DNA of 64,000 nucleotides from Phaeosaccion multiseriatum. Its lineage: Eukaryota; Ochrophyta, other classes. This document shows, piece by piece, positions 1 to 9,503 of the stretch. The stretch is from contig OZ218959.1 in the NCBI GenBank assembly GCA_965112735.1, forward strand, positions 3,100,001 to 3,164,000, in the 5' to 3' direction. The notes beneath the pieces were generated by a model. That model did not search any database and was not told the DNA's origin. It was given only the letters and a program-made list of their open reading frames with translations. A program made the translations under genes and the position numbers. Numbering within the stretch: position 1 is the stretch's first letter; the number at the start of each line of letters is the position of its first letter.

Positions 1-6
1 ACGTAC

Positions 7-1815
7 CTCTCCCAGGGCCTTCTCCAACCACAGCTCCAGCTGTCGCTGCGAGGCACGAGACTCACGCACATCTCCGACAGCGGCCTTGGCATCCCTTTCG
101 CAGTCCTTTGCCGTGGCCTCTGCCTGCTCGGCCCTGACCTTGGCAATAGAGAGCTGGTGCGCGCAGCTTCGGGCCTTGGCTTGGTACTCAGCCAGAGCGG
201 CTTGAGCGTGAGCTGCCTTCCCCTCTTCCACCCGCAAGAGGGCCTCTAGAGACGCCACTTTGACCATGAGCAGCTCCAGGTCCTCTTCTTGGCCGCTCGT
301 GCATTGCAGCTGTTTGTGTTCAAGTGTGAAAGTGTGCAGGGAGGTGGGGGTAAATGTGCAGGTGCAGCGGTTGGTTGTTCGTCAGTCGGTCGGGTCGGTC
401 AGTCAGTCAGACAGTCAAGAAAGCACGTGTGCTGGTGTTGTTGCGTCGGAAAGAGAGAGAGAGAGAGAGGATGGGACACAGAGAGAAGGAGAAAGGGAGC
501 GCCCCATGTAGCCACCTCAGCCTCGGGATGGACCCACCTCCTTCCTCATTCGCTCGATGTCACATTCCCGCTCCCGCTTGGCCTCCTCTGCTGCGGCAAG
601 GTCTGCCCCCATCTCCTCCAAGGCCTGCTCCAAGCCCTCCACTGCCATCCTCCGGCCCGCCGCAGCAGACAGGTGTGCTCGGGCCTCTGCCGCCTCTGCC
701 TCCTCCGCCGCCGCTTCTTTTGCGCTCTCCACTGCCGCTGCCACTGCCGCTGCCACTCTCTTCTCCACATCTCCTGGCCAGAGGACCTCCACCTCAGTAG
801 TCTGTGTCATCATCGCGTGACCAACGCACTCAACTGGCGGCGGCGGCCGAGCTTCCAACTCGCACACCTGCTGTTGGAGCTCCTCCACGCGCGCTTCATA
901 CGCCAGCCTCATGGCCTCTCTCACCTCCGAAACCGTTACCTCTGCCTCCTGCCTGACCTGCAGCAGCTCGGCCTCGTGCGCTTGCCTCATCGTGTCTTGT
1001 TGCTCCTTGTGGGCTTGCCTCATTCTTTCGTATTGCTCTTCTGCTGTCGTTGCTGCCGCTGCCGCTTCTTCCGCCGCTTTGCCCACCTGTTCTCGCAAGT
1101 GCTGCTCCTCCTTCTTCCAGTCCGCTTGTAGATCTGCCCTCTTCTTTGCCCACTCGAGCCGCTCCTTCCTAAAGGAGGACTTTTGCACCAACAGGTCCGC
1201 CTGAAGGGCCTCTTTGCCACCCATGCACCGCTCCAGCTCGGCTTGCATCTCTGCTACCTTGGCTTCGTAGTCGGCCTTCACAGCAGCGGTTATAATCGTT
1301 GCTGGGGTGAGGGAACGGTGTTTGGAGGAGGGCCGAGGAGAAGGAGGAGGGGGTTTGGAGAGGGATGGTAAAAAAAAGATCTGGACAGTGACGCCCAAGC
1401 ATCAATCCTCTCCCTTCATTTGCATTGATGAGCTATGAGTGGGAAATTCATCGATAAGTCTAGAAAGAATGAGTGGGTATGGTTTATCGCCAGTGCTGCT
1501 GCTGCTGCTGCTGCTGCTTCTTCTACACTCTACACTCTTCCACTTACATATTTGCTGCAGAGATGCAGAGTCATGCCTCTGCTTTGCCGTTGGAGAAGGG
1601 AATGCCACCACCGCATTTTCCTCTTCAAGGTCGTATGGCCTAAAAGACAGCTCACTTACGCCATCCTCTTCCTCTGCACTTGCTTCCCCATCCCCCTCTC
1701 TCTCCTCCCCCATCCGGCAGTTGGGCGATGATTTTTTTTGTCCATCCACTCCTCGTGAAGCCGCCGGGGCTAGCGGCCCAAGGAAGGCACCAGAGCCTTC
1801 TTGGTCTCCATCCAT
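7..1815 (-). CDS. Coiled-coil protein of unknown function (3' end beyond window)
   Basis: Not recognised as a known family. Three exons can be joined in phase: 1548-1815 (start ATG at 1815), 538-1301 and 7-309. Introns are 1302-1547 (donor GTAAGT, acceptor preceded by a long pyrimidine tract, phase 1) and 310-537 (phase 0). The next donor, GTACGT, occupies bases 1-6, so at least one more exon lies outside the window. About 445 residues are visible. The first 90 are acidic and Ser-rich. The rest is almost entirely Glu/Ala/Arg/Gln heptad-like helix (for example EAKVAEMQAELERCMGG, ERLEWAKKRADLQADWKKEE), typical of a long parallel coiled coil, interrupted only by a Pro-rich spot near residue 265. 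No catalytic motif, signal peptide or membrane segment is visible. A cytoskeletal or centrosomal role is possible but is inference only. It is transcribed divergently from the START-domain gene. Confidence 0.7.
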
Positions 1816-2133
1816 TCTCCCGTATCTCCTCCGTTATTGGCTCTTCGGCTTCTGGGATTTACTTTTCCCGTGGCTGTCCCTTTGAATATGGATATCGATA
1901 TGGGCATCGATTATTCAGCTGCGATTCTTCTCCCTCGTGGGTCACAGAAAGTCGATGGAGCCGTTGGTTCTCTGGGCGCCACGAAGTTGGGAACTGACTG
2001 AAGAACTTGCGACGTTCCACCGGGTGGGGCATTAAGTAGCGATTGAAAGAGGAATTGCAGGGGCAGGACGTGTAAAGTTTGAAGTGGAGGATGATGCTGA
2101 TGTAGTGAGAGCATTACGCCTTGGGAGGCGGGC
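1816..2133. promoter_or_regulatory. Divergent intergenic region between the coiled-coil and START genes
   Basis: The two flanking ATGs point away from each other across 318 bases, so both promoters should lie here. No convincing TATA box was recognised. A TGA in frame with the START gene's ATG at 2134 lies just upstream of it, which supports that start. Confidence 0.4.
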
Positions 2134-3306
2134 ATGAAGCGGCCGAGGAGCCTGCCGAGGGGGGGAGCGGAAGGACACGCAGTGAGGGGCGGAGATGGCT
2201 TCTCGCTGCTCCCTCTGCACCAGGTGAGGGGTCACAGAGGGAATCGCTTGTCGAGTCGGGGAGTAGGCGCTCGCCGGCTGCACGCCTTTCGTCACTGACA
2301 TGGAAAAACTGCCTTGGTTCCGTTCTTACCCTCCGCCCTCGGCTCTCCCTGCCCTTTCTTGCTTGCCCCTTTGCCACTCTGCGCCTTAATCTCCCCCCTC
2401 CTACAACACTTTCCGCTTCTCATTCCACCCATCTGACTTGTTCAGGTGGATCGGAACAACGTGCTGAGGGCCATCAGCTACCTTCGCTTCCTCCAGGAGG
2501 ACGCTCGACTCATCCTCGCCTCAGAGTATCTCGCCAGGGTGGAGCAGATTGTCTACAACGAGGACAATGCCAAGAAGAGCCAAGTGAGTACAACGCGTAC
2601 TTGCTTGTTGATTTGTTGGGGCTTTGATGTCCACGGGCCAATTCTTTGCATAAGTTGCATTCCTTGTATACTCTTCAAAGACACCCTCTCTCGCCACACT
2701 GACTCGAGGGGAATGTGCGCGTACAAAGGTGCTTGGTGGGCCCACCCACTGACACGGTATTGCGCCCAAGACAAATTGATGAGCTTGAAAAAGAGCAGGG
2801 CTCCGCTGAACTGAATTGAACTGAACGGAACGATTGCGTTTGTTTCCATCACGGCATGCACAGGTGCGGCAAGCGAAGGAGATGCTGGAAGGCCCTTCCT
2901 TAAAACCCTTTTTCGATGAACTCAAAGTGCGTGCCGACGAATGCAGAGACACTCTGAAGGACTGGGACAGCACCAACTGGACCCTTGCTAGCAGCGTCAT
3001 GGGAGTCAACACCTTCTATAAAAGGGATCCCGTGGACGGGTCGCTGTGGGTGAAGCTTAATGGAGTGATGAAGGACGTTCCTGTCATTGACCAGATGGCA
3101 ACTGTCAGGGAGGTAGACCTGTTCGACTTGTGGGTGCCCTTCTGCAACAAGGTGAGGGATGGGGAGGTGTGCGTGTGTGTGTGGGGGGGGGGGGTTGGGG
3201 GGTGTATGTGGCTTAGCTGTGCACAGCAGCGCCGCTTTTGAGACTTCTTCCTCACCAACTCATGTTGTTTGACCCCCCCCCCCTCCCCCCCTTGGCGCTC
3301 TTGCGG

Positions 3307-3346
<40 letters not shown>

Positions 3347-6300
3347 CTCGCGGTACTTGCGATGACAGTCGCACTTACTCAAACGTCTGGGGAGGGTGGA
3401 AGTGTTGAGCTATTTTAGCATCAGCGTGCCAGGAATCCCAGGCCGAGACGCGGCTATCCATGCCTATGCATGTGACTGCATGGTGGAGGAGAACTGTATC
3501 CTTATTCAGGGCTGTTCACAAGACTCATGGCCCGGTGTGGAGGTGAGAGAGCGGAGGCGGAGAAGGAGGAGGACGGGGTGAAGGGAGGGCGAGGAGGGCA
3601 GTGGCAACGAAGATCAAGACCTGCGGAGGACAGGCATCAGAGAGAGCCTTGGGGCTTACAAAACGATCGACTCGCTTATCCCGTATCGCCATCACTTCAC
3701 TCTCTCTCTCTCTGCCTCGTTTGATGAGAATCAATCCTCTCATCTCAACTCAAACTCAATGGAATCAATACCTCACGAACACAGATCCCGCGGCTCAAGG
3801 GCTGGGGTGCCGCTCGTATGCAAGTCAACGGCTTCAAGGCTCGTATTGAAGTGCTAAGCCCCACCGCAGCCAACACCTCCATCATCGCCAACATTGACCC
3901 TAAGGTAGAGGTGCCCGCACACGCACCCACACACACGCACTCACGCACGCACTCACATAGGCTCTCCCTCTCTCTCCCCCTCCCCCACCCCCTTCTCCCC
4001 CCTCTCTCTGACTGTCTCTCCAAGGTCCCCTTGCCTCAGCAGCTCATCGACTTTGTCATGAAACGGGCGGCAGGGATGATGCTATACTTCCTCTCCAAGG
4101 CCGCAAAGGGCATCTCCAGCAATGTCGGCAACCCCCACAGGTCAGGAGGTCAGGGCAGGGGAGTGAAGAGGCGATGGAATGGAGGGGTATGGGACCAGGG
4201 ATTGGCATGCGATGTGTTATTTAGAGTTTGGATGACCAGGTTCATTAAACTGAAACTGTCTACTCTTTCTCTCTTGTGCCTACTGTGTATCACCAATTGC
4301 TGTACTCACAGGCGGCGTATCATGGAGGACTTTGAGTTCTATCGTGAGTGGATGCTTCCCAAGTTCGAGCAGTATTACCTCGGCAAGGGGTGGGAGATGC
4401 AGGTGCCTGACTATGTGAGGGGAGAACAGGGGACCAGTAGCGGCAACTACAGCAGCTATGATAAAGGAGGAGGAAGAGGAGGAGGAGGAGGAGGAGGAGG
4501 AGGCGGATGGAGAGGAGGAGGAGGAGGAGGAGGAAGAGGAGGATGGGAAGGGGGAGAAGGAGCCGCAGAGCTCGGAAGATCGAGTCCTTGGAGGAGGTTA
4601 TCACGGAGTCAAGACTCACGGAAGAGCAGCGTCAGCCGGAGCTTGCCAGGATGGGTGGGTAGCAAGCGTCCTGCGCGGAGTATTGACGAGAGAGACGGGG
4701 GACAGAGAGGTGGTGGCACGGGAGGACAGGATGGAATCTTTGCGAGAGTGGCCCGAAAAGTGAGCGGGTTGGGGATGAAGAGAAGACGAGGGGAGAAGCG
4801 GAGGTGGGGCACTATTGGTGGGAAGAGTGCCAATCAGAGGACCACCAAGAGGGGCGCTTCTGCCGACCGAGACGCCCCTCCTTCCGTAGACTCGCTTGGT
4901 CTCGAACCGTCCCTGGTAAAGCAATACAAGCAATGGGTCGCCGAGAGGACGGAGCGGCGGGAGAGAGAGAGCCAGACGCGGGCGATGGCACCAGACGGGG
5001 GTGGTGGTGGTTCCCACCCCGGGGCTCTCGGTGGCTCGAGCTGCAGCGGCAGTGGGGATGATGATGATGACGATGATGGCCCGTGGGGTAACAGCTGGTT
5101 GTGCTGGCTAGGGTGGCTGGGGTCGCTACGTTGGCTGCGCAGACTGCTTGTCTCGCCCACCTGGTGGGATTGCAGAAGCCTGGGGCGGGCACTGGCTCCC
5201 CCTGTGGCGTTGCTCGTGTTGTACTGGACCGCCACACGCAACAGACATGTGGTGCGTCTGCTGAGGATAGTGGCAGGCGCGCTTCCCCTCCCCCTTGCCC
5301 TGCTTTCTCCGGCTCTTCGGGCGGTGCTGGCGGTGTTGGTAGAGGGTATAGAGGTGCTTTGGGGCGTGGCTCTGTACCAAATGACTTTGCGGCGTATGGG
5401 AATGGGCGCGTTTGATGGGTTGGCTGGGCACAAGAAGAAGGTTCCTGCGATTAGTAGCACCACAGGAGCAGTAGCAGCTGTGGCAGGAGGAGCAACAGCA
5501 ACAGCAGGAGGAGGAGCAGCAGCAGGAGGAGCAGCAGCAGGAGGAGGAGCACCACCAGCAGCAGCCGCAGGAGGAGGAGGAGGGAGAGGAGGAGGAGGGG
5601 GAGGGGAAGCAAAGAGAGGAGGGTATGGGGCTGGTGGTGGTGGTGGGGGTGGTGGTAGTTCGGTGAGGGCTACAAGCGTAAGCAGCGTAGGAAGCGGAAG
5701 GAGCGAGCGCGAGAAGAACAAGCCCCACGACTTGAGGAGGAGCCACTACCCACCGCCCATCCCGCCGCCAAAGCAGTTGGTGGTACAGCAGCAGCAGCAG
5801 CAGCAGCGGCAGAAGGAAGAGGAGGAAGAAGCTCCCACCGAGGAGGCGGACTTGAGTTTCAGTTCCATGCGCTTCACGCGAGAGCTGTTTGGTGCGACCC
5901 TACGGCGCTACGTCACGCTCAGCGCCTTGTTCTTCACGGCTCTGGCGGTTGCCATAGTGGCGCTCTCCGGGATGGGCTTGGGTGCTGCTTCTGCTCCTGC
6001 CGCATCAGCATCAATGCCAGAGTCAGAGCCAGCAGCTTCTTCTTCAGAGGGCGACGCGTGTACCTACCCCGCAAGCAGCAGCGAGGGCTTCTTCTCCTTC
6101 TTGTACGAGGCCGCGGCCTTTCTCGGGCCTTGGCTGGCCTGGTGTGCGGGTGTTTGCCTCGCGGTGGCGCGTGTACTGCGGCGTCTGGAGGGCGGCGCGG
6201 TGCTCCTTGCCGCCTCGCTCTGTGCGGCCGTGAGGTATGCAGGGTACCGAGTGCGCCTACCGCCCACAAAGAGCAGCGGCGGCAGCGGCAGTGGCAAGGA

Positions 6301-6358
6301 TGGGGTTGCTATGTCTCTATTGGATCATACCAACAGCAAGACAAACACTATGCGGTGA
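2134..6358 (+). CDS. START-domain lipid-binding protein with C-terminal membrane region
   Basis: Exons joined in phase: 2134-2223, 2446-2583, 2864-3151, 3369-3542, 3785-3904, 4025-4140, 4312 to about 4411, an unresolved part ending at 4654, and 4890-6358. Residues of roughly 75-330 form a START-like lipid-transfer fold: a short helical lead, then DWDSTNWTLAS, SLWVKLNGVMKDVPV, ATVREVDLFDLWVPFCN, VLSYFSISVPGIPGRDA, and a C-terminal helix LPQQLIDFVMKRAAGMMLYF. Such domains bind a sterol, phospholipid or ceramide. Between 4412 and 4654 a GGA-rich microsatellite is open in several frames. The natural-looking segment KIESLEEVITESRLTEEQRQ is in a different frame from the upstream exon, so an additional splice is needed there. 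The donor at 4655 and acceptor at 4889 match in phase 1. The last exon encodes acidic, Gly- and Gln-rich linkers plus several hydrophobic helices (about 5090-5400 and 5880-6240), suggesting membrane anchoring. Confidence 0.75.
4418..4560 (+). repeat. GGA/GAG microsatellite inside the START-protein gene
   Basis: A purine-only GGA/GAG tract. It is open in three frames (poly-Gly, poly-Glu or poly-Arg), so the true frame cannot be read from sequence alone. It could be partly intronic, since a GTGAGG donor candidate sits at 4418. Confidence 0.7.
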
Positions 6359-6925
6359 CTGGGACTTTAGGAGGGGAGGGATGGCAGTTCATGGGAAGTA
6401 CTTGCTGTTGCTATTGCTCCATTGGAGTAGGCACAGAAACTTCGATATGGACTCCCGTTTGCTTAAGGTGTTCGACATTGATAAGGTAACATCAACGACA
6501 AAATGAAAGCTGCCATTGCCGCAGCAGGGGAGGGAGGGGGCGTTGATAAGCTTATCAGGTCAGGTCCACGCGGATGCGGGATGCTTGTCATTCCTCTTTC
6601 GATGAAGGGCAATTTAATTAATTAACTAATTAAAATATATGTGCACACTTGCAGCCGCAACGCTTCCCTCATACAATTAAGTAATTCTTGGGTTAATTCC
6701 AGATAACGTGTTCCTGCTCTCACGTAAGCACACGCTATCTCACTCCAAGCTAAATCCGACCGAGGAGGAGGAGGAGCAGGAGGAGGAGACGGGACAGAAT
6801 GCGCACTCCAAATGTAAGAAAGGGACCATCTGAATGTCCCTTCCTTACATATGCCGAGTGCGTTTCTATCCCGTCTCCTCTCCTCCTCCTCTTCCTTAAG
6901 CAACGAAGAATGCGCTCGCTGCCTC

Positions 6926-6970
<45 letters not shown>

Positions 6971-7064
6971 CAACAACTGCACTATCGAGAGAGGAGAAAG
7001 GAGACTGCTTTCGGGCGGCCGACCCACTCACAGATGGACATGCACACATACATACATGCGTCAC
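6359..7064. other. Convergent intergenic region with a long imperfect inverted repeat
   Basis: This separates the 3' ends of the START gene (+) and UTP23 (-). It has an AT-rich stretch around 6610-6700 and an inverted repeat at about 6781-6890 (separate entry). No gene was recognised. Confidence 0.6.
6781..6890. repeat. Imperfect inverted repeat, arms about 45-50 bp, 9-base loop
   Basis: The left arm (6781-6826) reads through GGAGACGGGACAGAA, GCGCACTC, ATGTAAG and AAGGGAC. The right arm (6836 to about 6890) is its complement with a few mismatches and small bulges. The loop is CATCTGAAT at 6827-6835. A transcript from either strand would fold into a long hairpin. It lies between two convergent genes. 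Confidence 0.8.
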
Positions 7065-9187
7065 CTAAGATGCGGCCTCGCTCTTGTTGCCCCTTCTCCG
7101 CCGTCTCTTCTTGGCCTGCGGCTCCTCGCCCCTCCCACCTCCTCCACCCCCGGCTACCTGTTCCTGGTCTCCTTGGCCATCTCCTCCTCCTCCTCCTCCT
7201 CCTCCCGACCCCTCCCCCCCTCTCCGGCGGTCCATTGTCCTCTTCATCTTCTTCTTCATCGACAGAGGATTCGCTCCCTTGGCCACGCTCCGAATCCGCT
7301 TGCCTGTGCCCTGTGCCTTTCTCTTTTCTCTCGCCTGCTCCTTCACCTGTGAATCCAATCAATTCGATTCGATTTGACAAAAGGTTCAATCCCACAACCA
7401 CGACCATCCAATCCCCCACCACCCCCCACCGCCACCATTTTTAGTAGCAAGAGGAGGACGAGGAGGAGGAGAAGGAGGAGGAGGAGGAGGAGGAGAAGGA
7501 GGAGAAGGATGAGGAGGAGGAGGAGAAGGAGAAGAAGAAGAAGAAGAAGAAGAAGAAGAAGAAGAAGAAGAAGAAGAAGAAGAAGAAGAAGAAGAAGAAG
7601 AAGAAGAAGAAGAAGAAGAAGAAGAAGAAGAAGGAGGAAGAGGAGGAGGAGGAGGAGGAGGAGGAGGAGGAGGAGGAGGAGGAGGAGGAGGAGGAGAAGG
7701 AGAAGGAGGAGGAGGAGGAGGAGGAGCAGCGCAGAGTAGGACGTTAGTAATTCGGAGTGAGGCATGGTCTAGAGCATGTGGAGGATGGGCATCGGTCGGG
7801 AGGATAGGGGGGGGGAGGGGCTGCAGGATGGAGAAGCGCCGGACAAGCGCCGGACAAGCGCGAGCGCAACAATGGCAAATCAAAGCACTAGAGGAGCACA
7901 AAGAAGAGGAAGGAAGAGACATCCATGGATTCTTGGATAAGCACAGGCCTTGGGATCAAATAATCGGTCAGTCAGTTGCGGCTCCGATCGGCCGCATCAA
8001 CATCAACCACGAAGGGAAACTGTGAGACAAGGGCCTAAACCACGAAGGAAGTGAGGAAGGAAGGAAGGAAGGAAGGCCGGGGAAACAAACAACCTCGCTT
8101 GTCGTCGAGGATGCAAAAAGTCCCCCGAGACTGCTTCGCCCTGCGCTCACCTCGCTCCAAGCTTGCTTGACTGCCAGTTCCTCCTCCTCGGTGACCCCCA
8201 CTTTCTTCCTCTCCATCTTGTCAAACTCCACCCTGGCCCTTCCGCTGGGCTTCTCCATCAGCAGCACGGTCCTGCTGAAGAAGAGGAGCGGCACCCCCGC
8301 CACTCCCCTGATCTTTTCCCGCAACTCCTCGTCCTGTGTGGCTACCACATACTTTTCCGCATTGTCCTCCCCTACCAAAGCTTGTATTTGCTCCGCAGGG
8401 TTCGTGTCACTACTATTATCACCATCACCACCACCGCCGTCTCCCTCCTCATCTCCTCCATGCTGCTGCCCCTGCCCCTTGTGCCCTCCCCCGACAGCAC
8501 GACACCGCTTGCGAGCGAACTCATGAGCCTGTCGGAAGGGCTCGCCCAAGGCCGCAAGCTCTCCAATGGCACTGGTGGGGACAAACAGACGGAACTTGGT
8601 GCTTCCCAGCACACTTGCCAGGCGTGCGTCCACATCCACCTTGGTGGATACGCATGTGTGGATGAAGTTACCGTCTAAGAGGACCTGAGGGAGTTGCAGG
8701 GGGGGGGGGTGAGGAGAGGACAGGCGGGGCGAGGCGTAGAGTCAGATGGAAGGACAAAAGAGAGAGAGAGGAGAGAGTGCGGAATAAGAAAGACGTGGGG
8801 AGAACAGAGAAGTAGAAGGGGAAAGGAGAGAGGGCGCAAGAGATAAAAAGGGGGAGGGGACGAGGTACAAAGAGAGAGAGAGAGAGAGAGAGAGGGAGAC
8901 ACACAGTAAAAAAAGGGAGAAGAAAAAGAAAGATTGAAAGAGGAGATGAAGAGGGATAAATAAACGACGTTGGAGAGAGGGGAAAGTGTGGGACAAGAAA
9001 GTTGTGGGGAGGAGAGAGGGCGCGAGAGACACATAGGGGAAGAGGGGGCGAAGACAGGGATCGAAAGAGGGATCACGGAGGGGAAAGGGATCACGACATC
9101 GCCTACCTTGTATGGTGGAGTGACACCGTAGACGAGACGATAGAAGCGTAGATGCTTACGGTACTGCTTAGCTCGATTGACCCTCAT
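7065..9187 (-). CDS. UTP23: UTP23, PIN-domain small-subunit processome protein
   Basis: Exons 9107-9187, 8151-8684 and 7065-7346, all joined in phase 0, give about 298 residues (human and yeast about 250). The start is the ATG at 9187, giving MRVNRAKQYRKHLRFYRLVYG, the conserved UTP23 N-terminus. The PIN-like domain contains PYKVLLDGNFIH (first acidic residue region), FVPTSAIGELAALG and YVVATQDEELREKIRGVAGVP. After GVPLLFFSRTVLLMEKPS comes the basic tail with ANPLSMKKKMKRT, matching the GPNPLS-KKKK element of human UTP23. UTP23 binds U3 and snR30-type snoRNP intermediates and acts in 18S rRNA maturation in the nucleolus. Family assignment is strong. A Gly/Asp-rich insertion sits between the Cys/His region and EQIQALVGED. 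The 800-base second intron holds a large GAA/GAG expansion. Confidence 0.93.
7443..7736. repeat. Long GAA/GAG purine microsatellite in the second UTP23 intron
   Basis: The plus strand is almost pure purine for about 290 bases, including roughly 100 bases of uninterrupted GAA between about 7530 and 7630, flanked by GAG/GGA units. On the UTP23 sense strand it is TTC/CTC. It creates artefactual poly-Leu, poly-Ser and poly-Arg reading frames. Confidence 0.95.
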
Positions 9188-9503
9188 CGCTCTGGTTATG
9201 GAGGCCGATGGCAATTGGAGAGAGGGCCTCGGCCGGCCGAGCCAGCCAAAAAGTTTCTAGTTTCAGTGCATTGGCCTTCCTCCTCCCTCCCCTCCTCCTC
9301 CCCTCTTCCTCTCCTCTTCCTCTCCTTTTTCCCTTTTATCGCAGCAACACTTGTCCGCTCTTTGATCGCCTGATCAAGCAAGTGAGCAAGGCCAGCATTT
9401 AAAAAAAGTTGTTCACAGCGCTTTGCTCGTCTCTCTCTACCCACAGTTTCCTCCAAGTCCCTCACTCCCTCCCTCTCCCCCTCTACTCCTCTACATGCCG
9501 CTG
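9188..9503. other. Short intergenic gap, UTP23 start to CCDC61 stop
   Basis: This 316-base gap lies between two minus-strand genes in tandem. It must hold the CCDC61 3' end and the UTP23 promoter. Nothing specific was recognised apart from pyrimidine-rich runs at 9280-9340. Confidence 0.5.

Noticed and set aside
7343-7922. Long poly-Leu, poly-Ser/Pro and poly-Arg open frames
   Set aside because: All come from the GAA/GAG microsatellite in the second UTP23 intron. They are open only because the repeat lacks stop codons.
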